Assembly (NCBI RefSeq): GCF_010667655.1
Contig: NZ_WHZU01000002.1
Location: forward strand, 1 to 64,000
Length of the DNA stretch: 64,000 bases
Direction of reading: 5' to 3'
From: Bifidobacterium saimiriisciurei
Lineage (GTDB): Bacteria; Actinomycetota; Actinomycetes; Actinomycetales; Bifidobacteriaceae
Positions 57,356 through 64,000 of this stretch are shown piece by piece (position 1 is the first letter of the stretch; every line of letters begins with the position of its first letter). Made by a program: the position numbers and the translations under genes. Below the pieces are notes generated by a model. It was not told the origin of the DNA, made no database searches, and saw nothing but the letters and a program-made list of their open reading frames with translations.

Positions 57356-57391
57356 AAACCGTTCCAATCGTTGCGATTGGAACGGTTTTTT
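57356..57391 (+). terminator. Terminator downstream of guaA
   Basis: AAACCGTTCCAATCG/CGATTGGAACGGTTT, a 15-bp perfect stem with a 3-nt loop, followed by TTT beyond the stem (six T in all). It lies about 150 bp after the stop and 110 bp before ackA. Confidence 0.95.
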
Positions 57392-57500
57392 CATGGAAAA
57401 CACAGGAATATACGTAGCGAAATGTATCCACCGACGAGTAATCTCGGTCAAGGAAGTGGAGCATGACGCTCCCCAAACACAACAATGGAGGAAGCCCACA

Positions 57501-58745
57501 ATGGCGAAAACCGTCCTTGTCATCAATTCCGGTTCCAGCTCGATCAAGTACCAGCTGGTGGACCTCGAAACCGGCGAAGGCATCGCATCCGGTCTGGTCG
57601 AGAAGATCGGCGAGCCGATCGACGGCAACTACAAGCACGAGTACAAGGGTGAGAAGCACAAGCTCACCGAGCCGATCCACGACCACGAGCAGGGTCTGAA
57701 GCGCGTCCTCGGCTTCTTCAAGGAGTACGGCCCGGATCTCGAGGAATCCGGCATCATCGCCGTCGGCCACCGCGTGGTGCAGGGCGGCTCCATCTTCCCG
57801 AACCCGGCCCTCGTCAACGACAAGACCATCGGCAAGGTCAAGGACCTCGCCGTGCTCGCCCCGCTGCACAACGGCCCCGAGGCCAAGGGCGCCGAAGTCA
57901 TGCGCTCCCTGCTGCCCGACGTGCCGCAGGTGTTCGTCTTCGACTCCTCCTTCTTCTTCCAGCTGCCGAAGGAAGCCAGCACCTACGCGCTGAACAAGGA
58001 GATCGCCGACCGTTACCAGATTCGCCGCTACGGCGCTCACGGCACCTCCCATGAGTTCGTCGGCTCCGTCGTCCCCGAGCTCATCGGCAAGCCGGCCGAA
58101 GGCCTCAAGCAGATCGTGCTGCACATCGGCAACGGCGCCTCCGCCTCCGCCCAGATCTCCGGCAAGCCCGTCGACACCTCCATGGGCCTCACCCCGCTCG
58201 AGGGTCTGGTCATGGGCGGCCGCACCGGCGACATCGACCCGGCCGTCGTGTTCCACCTGATCCGCAACGCCCACATGAACGTGGACGAGCTGGACGCCCT
58301 GTTCAACAAGCGCTCCGGCCTGACCGGCATGACCGGCTACGGCGACATGCGCGAGGTCATGCGCCTGGCCGATGAGGGCAACGAGGACGCCAAGCTGGCT
58401 CTCGATGTCTACGTGCACCGCATCGTGGCCTACATCGGCAACTACACCGCCCAGATGGGTGGCGTCGACGTGATCACCTTCACCGCCGGTGTGGGCGAGA
58501 ACGCCTCCCCGATCCGCAAGATGGTCATCGACCGCCTCGCCCCGTTCGGCGTCAAGCTCGACGAGGAGAAGAACAACGTTCACACCTCCGAGCCGCGCGT
58601 CATCTCCACGCCGGATTCCTCCGTCATCGTGGCCGTCTACCCGACGAACGAGGAGCTCGCCATCGCCCGCAAGTCCGCGAAGATCGCCGCCGCCGGCAAG
58701 GACTCCTACGGCAACGTGTTCGAGCCCGCCGACTACAGCGAGTGA
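57501..58745 (+). CDS. ackA: Acetate kinase
   Basis: Makes ATP and acetate from acetyl-phosphate, the energy-yielding end of the bifid shunt. 414 residues. The ASKHA-fold motifs are NSGSSSIKYQL (about residue 8), VGHRVVQGG, FDSSFFFQLP, GAHGTSHEFV, SMGLTPLEGLVMGGRTGDIDP and TFTAGVGENA. The ATG at 57501, with GGAGG upstream, starts the conserved MAKTVLVIN. The frame is open 53 codons further, but that extension lacks similarity. Confidence 0.98.
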   Translation: MAKTVLVINSGSSSIKYQLVDLETGEGIASGLVEKIGEPIDGNYKHEYKGEKHKLTEPIHDHEQGLKRVLGFFKEYGPDLEESGIIAVGHRVVQGGSIFPNPALVNDKTIGKVKDLAVLAPLHNGPEAKGAEVMRSLLPDVPQVFVFDSSFFFQLPKEASTYALNKEIADRYQIRRYGAHGTSHEFVGSVVPELIGKPAEGLKQIVLHIGNGASASAQISGKPVDTSMGLTPLEGLVMGGRTGDIDPAVVFHLIRNAHMNVDELDALFNKRSGLTGMTGYGDMREVMRLADEGNEDAKLALDVYVHRIVAYIGNYTAQMGGVDVITFTAGVGENASPIRKMVIDRLAPFGVKLDEEKNNVHTSEPRVISTPDSSVIVAVYPTNEELAIARKSAKIAAAGKDSYGNVFEPADYSE

Positions 58746-58751
58746 CGAGTC

Positions 58752-58790
58752 CGGTTGTGGGCGACGCGATGATCACATCGCCCACAACCG
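58752..58790. other. Stem-loop after ackA without a T-run
   Basis: CGGTTGTGGGCGA (58752-58764) pairs with TCGCCCACAACCG (58778-58790), 13 bp. No T-run follows, so it is a structure of unclear role just before the true terminator. Confidence 0.6.
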
Positions 58791-58804
58791 CCCATGATTC
58801 ATGG

Positions 58805-58843
58805 AAAAGGCTTCGGATTTCGAAAACGAATCCGAAGCCTTTT
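58805..58843. terminator. Bidirectional terminator between ackA and aroA
   Basis: AAAAGGCTTCGGATT/AATCCGAAGCCTTTT, a 15-bp stem, with T-runs on both exits. It serves ackA on the plus strand and aroA on the minus strand. Confidence 0.92.
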
Positions 58844-58879
58844 CTGTTGCCATCTCACTGGACGGACATCGTCAGGACG

Positions 58880-60205
58880 TCAGCCCAGCATAGACGACCA
58901 CAACCCCACGAAATCGGGGATGGTCTTGCGCGTGGTCTCCACGTTCACCACATCGATGTCCCTGATGCGCAGGCCCAGCATCGCGGCGAACGTGGCCATG
59001 CGGTGATCCGCGTACGTCTCCATCACCGCTCCGTGCAGACGTTCCGGACCCACCGGACGAATCGCGATGCCGTCGGCAAGCTCGTCGGCGTCTCCCCCGA
59101 CGCGACGGATCTCGGTGACCAGCGCCTCAAGGCGGTTGGTCTCATGTCCGCGCAGATGACCGATGCCGGTAAGCGAGGTAGGCGCATCGGCGAACACCAG
59201 CAGCGCGGCCAGCGACGGGGCGATCTCCCCTGCGGCGGAAAGATCGAAGTCACCGAGTCCGTGAATCACGCCGTTGGAGGTCACGCCCAGGGTTCTTGCG
59301 CCGTTGGGCATCTCCTCGATCGTTATCGTGGCTCCCATATGCTCCAGATATTCCGGCAGCAGGCCGCCGGGCTGGGTCGTGCGCTCAGGCCAGTTGGGAA
59401 CGCGTACGGTGCCGCCGGCGATCAACGCGGCCCCCAGGAACGGTGCGGCGTTCGACAGGTCGGGCTCGACGACGACCTGCGGCAGCAGCTGCACATCGCC
59501 GTGCGCGACGGTCCAGGTGCGGCCATCCATGCGCACGTCGACGCCGGCCGCGCCAAGATCCGCCATGGTCATGCGGATATGCGGCAGGCTCGGCAGATGC
59601 TCGCCGGTATGGGTGAGCCTCAACCCGCCCCCGAGCTTCGGGGCGCCGAGCAGCAAACCTGAGATGAACTGGCTCGATCCCGAGGAATCGATGGATACGG
59701 ATCCGCCAACGGCCTGCTCCGGCGGGGTGAGCGTGAACGGCAGATGCCCCGGCTCCCCCTCGAAGTCGATACGCGCGCCAAGCTGTCGGAGACCTTCGAG
59801 CAGCGGCCCCATCGGACGCTGGTACGACTGCTTGTCGCCGTCGAAATGCACCGGCCCATCGGCATACAGCGCCAGGGCCGGGACGAAGCGCATCACCGTT
59901 CCCGCAAGGCCGCAGAACACCGACGAGCCACCTCGGAACACCCCGTTCTCCGGCGGGGTGACGACCACGGTGGTCTCATCGTCCGCATCGGCGACGCAGG
60001 AGACGCCCAGCGCCTCCAAGGCTCCCATCATCAGTTCGGTGTCGCGGGAGCGCAGCAAACCGATGAGCGTGACGGGCTTGGTGCCCATCGCGGCGAGGAC
60101 AAGATACCGGTTCGACAGCGATTTGCTGCCGGGGATGGTTACGGTGGCGTCCAGCGGTTCGGCCGCGAACGGCGCACGCCACAATGATTCATTCGTTTCA
60201 GTCAT
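58880..60205 (-). CDS. aroA: 3-phosphoshikimate 1-carboxyvinyltransferase (EPSP synthase)
   Basis: Joins PEP to shikimate-3-phosphate, feeding chorismate synthase. 441 residues. Motifs are PGSKSLSNRYLVLAAMG, CGLAGTVMRFVPALALY (a variant of the LGNAGTAMRPL motif), SSGSSQFISGLLLGAP, EPDLSNAAPFLGAALI and YADHRMATFAAMLG. The ATG at 60205 is taken as the start. In-frame ATGs lie 3 and further codons upstream, and none has a good Shine-Dalgarno, so leaderless or alternative starts are possible. It lies apart from the aroC-aroKB-aroQ genes. Confidence 0.95.
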   Translation of the reverse strand: MTETNESLWRAPFAAEPLDATVTIPGSKSLSNRYLVLAAMGTKPVTLIGLLRSRDTELMMGALEALGVSCVADADDETTVVVTPPENGVFRGGSSVFCGLAGTVMRFVPALALYADGPVHFDGDKQSYQRPMGPLLEGLRQLGARIDFEGEPGHLPFTLTPPEQAVGGSVSIDSSGSSQFISGLLLGAPKLGGGLRLTHTGEHLPSLPHIRMTMADLGAAGVDVRMDGRTWTVAHGDVQLLPQVVVEPDLSNAAPFLGAALIAGGTVRVPNWPERTTQPGGLLPEYLEHMGATITIEEMPNGARTLGVTSNGVIHGLGDFDLSAAGEIAPSLAALLVFADAPTSLTGIGHLRGHETNRLEALVTEIRRVGGDADELADGIAIRPVGPERLHGAVMETYADHRMATFAAMLGLRIRDIDVVNVETTRKTIPDFVGLWSSMLG

Positions 60206-60274
60206 GACTGTCATAGTATCGCAATCGTCCATCGCCGCGCCCCATGGTTCCAAGAGGCCCGGCCGGCATCAAAA

Positions 60275-60321
60275 AAGCCGGTCTTTCCATCGTGGCGAAA
60301 CGTCAGTGGAAAGACCGGCTT
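60275..60321 (-). terminator. Terminator of the Pro/Gln-rich membrane protein gene
   Basis: AAGCCGGTCTTTCCA/TGGAAAGACCGGCTT 15-bp stem with a 17-nt loop. The minus-strand exit is CTTTTTTG. It is 60 bp after the stop of the gene at 60383. Confidence 0.92.
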
Positions 60322-60382
60322 GCACCCGGGCCGACAGCAATATGGCCTATTATGGCCTATCGATCGTCGGTCGTTTGACGGC

Positions 60383-61744
60383 TCAGTGGCTCAGTGCCTC
60401 CTGGAATCCGTCCTGCAGCGCGCTGTCAAGCGCATTGTATTCATCCTGCGGACTGGCCTTGTCCTCCGCCTCGCGAAGGTTCTCGGAGAAGTCCGTGGTG
60501 ATGTCGGAGGTGCTCGACAGGTCGTAGAGCTGGTCGACCAGATCGTCGTACTTGTCGTAGGCGGCGCTCCCGTATTCGATCTTGGTCGGGTCGCCCAGGG
60601 CGGCGAGCTGCTTGACCACGTTGCTGATCTTGGAGGCGTGGTCCTTCATGTCGGTGCCGAACTGCGCGATGCTCTTGTCGGGGACCTTGGAAAGCGTGTC
60701 GAGCTTGGCGATGCAGTTGCTCAGGTACTCGTTGTACTTCGAGGCGAAGCTCGCGGAATACGTGCTGCTCGACGGCTCGTCGTCGCATACCTGTATGGCG
60801 TCGGACATCGGCTTGGCGGATTCGGCGAGGTTGTTGGCGTAGGTGCCGTAGGAGTCGACGGCCTTGACGTAGGCGTCATACTTCTCCTTGACCTTCTCGT
60901 CCTTCATGACCTTGTTGTCCTTGAAGGCGTCGACGGTGTCCTTGTAGTCCTTGACCTTCTCCTTGACCTTGGTCACGTCGTCCTCGGTGAAGGTGTTGCC
61001 GCCCTTGTAGGTGGCGGAGTACACGTCCGCGATCTTCGTCTGGACGGCGGACTGCTTGGTGGAGAACTTGGAGATCGTCGTCATGGCGGACGTGTAGTCC
61101 TCGGCCTTGGGCTTGCCTCCCTGCAGCACGAAGAAGGCGACCAGTGCGATGATCACGGCCAGCACGATCACGCCACCGCCGATTCCAAGGCCGATGAACA
61201 GCTTCTTCTTGCTCTTCGTGGGCTGGGCCTGCGGCTGCTGGCCGGGAACCGGAGGCTGGCCATACGGGGCGCCGTAGGGAGGCTGGCCGACCGGAGGCTG
61301 GCCGGGAATCTGATCGCCCGGAGCCGGGGCATTCGGCGGAATCGGTCCGGGAGCCTGAATGGGCTCACCCTGCGGGAACGCATTTGCCGGAGCGGGCTGC
61401 TCCGCAGGATCCTGTCCTTCGGCCGTCGGAATGGCCTGGGTCGCGGCGTATTGCGGCTGGCCGGGCTCGGGCTGCTGCCCTGCGGGGGTGTATGGCGGGG
61501 CCTGGAAGTTCATCGGTTGCTGCGGCTGTCCCTGATATTCCGGACCGGGGAACTGCTGCTGGACGGGATTCTGAACGGGGAACGCCTGACCCTGCTGCGG
61601 TCCTGCCGGCGCGGCCCACTGGGCCGGAGGCTCGTAATTGGGGACGGCGCTGGGGGGCTCTGACATCGGAATGCCCTCAGGAACGGCGTTCATCCCCTCT
61701 TCCGCCGGTTTGTCGCTTTCGTTCGGTCTGTTGGTGTCGGACAT
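60383..61744 (-). CDS. Membrane-anchored protein with long Pro/Gln-rich cytoplasmic arm
   Basis: 453 residues. Residues 1-175 are low-complexity (PQQP, PAGPQQGQ and PPGQPP types). A basic KSKKK stop and one transmembrane helix follow (FIGLGIGGGVIVLAVIIALVAFFVL, about 182-206), then a 240-residue extracytoplasmic helical domain with one Cys pair (VCDDEP and SNCIAK). No catalytic motif. The architecture matches actinobacterial DUF/surface-sensor-type proteins of unknown role. ATG behind GAAGGAG. Not part of the neighbouring operons. Confidence 0.8.
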   Translation of the reverse strand: MSDTNRPNESDKPAEEGMNAVPEGIPMSEPPSAVPNYEPPAQWAAPAGPQQGQAFPVQNPVQQQFPGPEYQGQPQQPMNFQAPPYTPAGQQPEPGQPQYAATQAIPTAEGQDPAEQPAPANAFPQGEPIQAPGPIPPNAPAPGDQIPGQPPVGQPPYGAPYGQPPVPGQQPQAQPTKSKKKLFIGLGIGGGVIVLAVIIALVAFFVLQGGKPKAEDYTSAMTTISKFSTKQSAVQTKIADVYSATYKGGNTFTEDDVTKVKEKVKDYKDTVDAFKDNKVMKDEKVKEKYDAYVKAVDSYGTYANNLAESAKPMSDAIQVCDDEPSSSTYSASFASKYNEYLSNCIAKLDTLSKVPDKSIAQFGTDMKDHASKISNVVKQLAALGDPTKIEYGSAAYDKYDDLVDQLYDLSSTSDITTDFSENLREAEDKASPQDEYNALDSALQDGFQEALSH

Positions 61745-61905
61745 AAAGAAAACTCCTTCGTCTCTTTGCTTGTACTGCAAGTCTATAGCAGAAAGAGGGG
61801 TTTCCACGGAGATTCTCGGGGCAACACCCTATGTCATTCTTTGATTTACCGTGGATTAACCCATGTCTTACCGATTATGGGGATGGACGATGCGATACTG
61901 GATGT

Positions 61906-64000
<2,095 letters not shown>

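Overview
The window is a chromosomal segment of a high-GC Gram-positive bacterium, almost certainly a Bifidobacterium. The strongest reasons are the 825-residue xylulose-5-P/fructose-6-P phosphoketolase (bifid shunt) sitting beside phosphotransacetylase and acetate kinase, the AroK-AroB fusion, the SUF operon ending in a SufT-like gene, and the actinobacterial order rpsD / DUF948 / small membrane protein / alaS / ruvX / mltG / aroC-aroKB-aroQ. I cannot fix the species from the sequence alone. I saw no rRNA, tRNA or CRISPR array.

Layout. 1-2.4 kb: an rRNA/tRNA 2'-O-methyltransferase and glgC on the plus strand. 2.5-8.9 kb: a minus-strand SUF operon, sufB-sufD-sufC-sufS-sufU-sufT, with a very large palindrome between sufC and sufS. 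9.2-12.1 kb: pyrG and an orphan amino-acid-type binding lipoprotein, separated by a dispersed-repeat pair. 12.17-21.66 kb: an island of about 9.4 kb bounded by a perfect 62-bp direct repeat, one copy of which is the 3' end of an M20 dipeptidase gene. 21.6-28.8 kb: the dipeptidase, shikimate genes, a small prepilin peptidase, mltG and ruvX. 28.8-36 kb: alaS, two small membrane proteins, two RHG-type phosphatases, an orphan response-regulator-like gene, a YccF protein and rpsD. 36.1-43.1 kb: a three-gene ABC exporter/DUF4418 operon, a PcrA/UvrD helicase with an unusual low-complexity tail, and putP. 43.2-50.5 kb: xpt-pbuX purine salvage, an acyltransferase-3/SGNH protein, an ATP-binding regulator-like protein and a DUF1846 protein. 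50.7-58.7 kb: pta, xfp, guaA, ackA. 58.9-64 kb: aroA, a Pro/Gln-rich membrane-anchored protein and the 5' part of glgX.

The main discovery is in the island. It encodes a PLD-SNF2 helicase/nuclease and an Eco57I-like adenine methyltransferase. The methyltransferase C-terminal recognition domain can be exchanged. A 33-bp sequence encoding exactly eleven codons (GDFAQPKIVWG) occurs inside the methyltransferase gene (14829-14861) and again, inverted, at 14036-14068. There it precedes a promoterless alternative C-terminal domain facing the opposite way. A small serine recombinase of the invertase/resolvase type is encoded 24 bp outside the repeat. Inverting 14036-14861 would swap a 128-residue tail for a 122-residue tail in frame, giving a two-state specificity switch in what looks like a phage-defence locus.

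The metabolic genes fit together. Phosphoketolase yields acetyl-phosphate, which AckA turns into ATP and acetate and Pta interconverts with acetyl-CoA. GlgC and GlgX act at opposite ends of glycogen metabolism. AroQ, AroKB, AroC and the distant AroA cover much of the shikimate route. Xpt, PbuX and GuaA supply guanine nucleotides.
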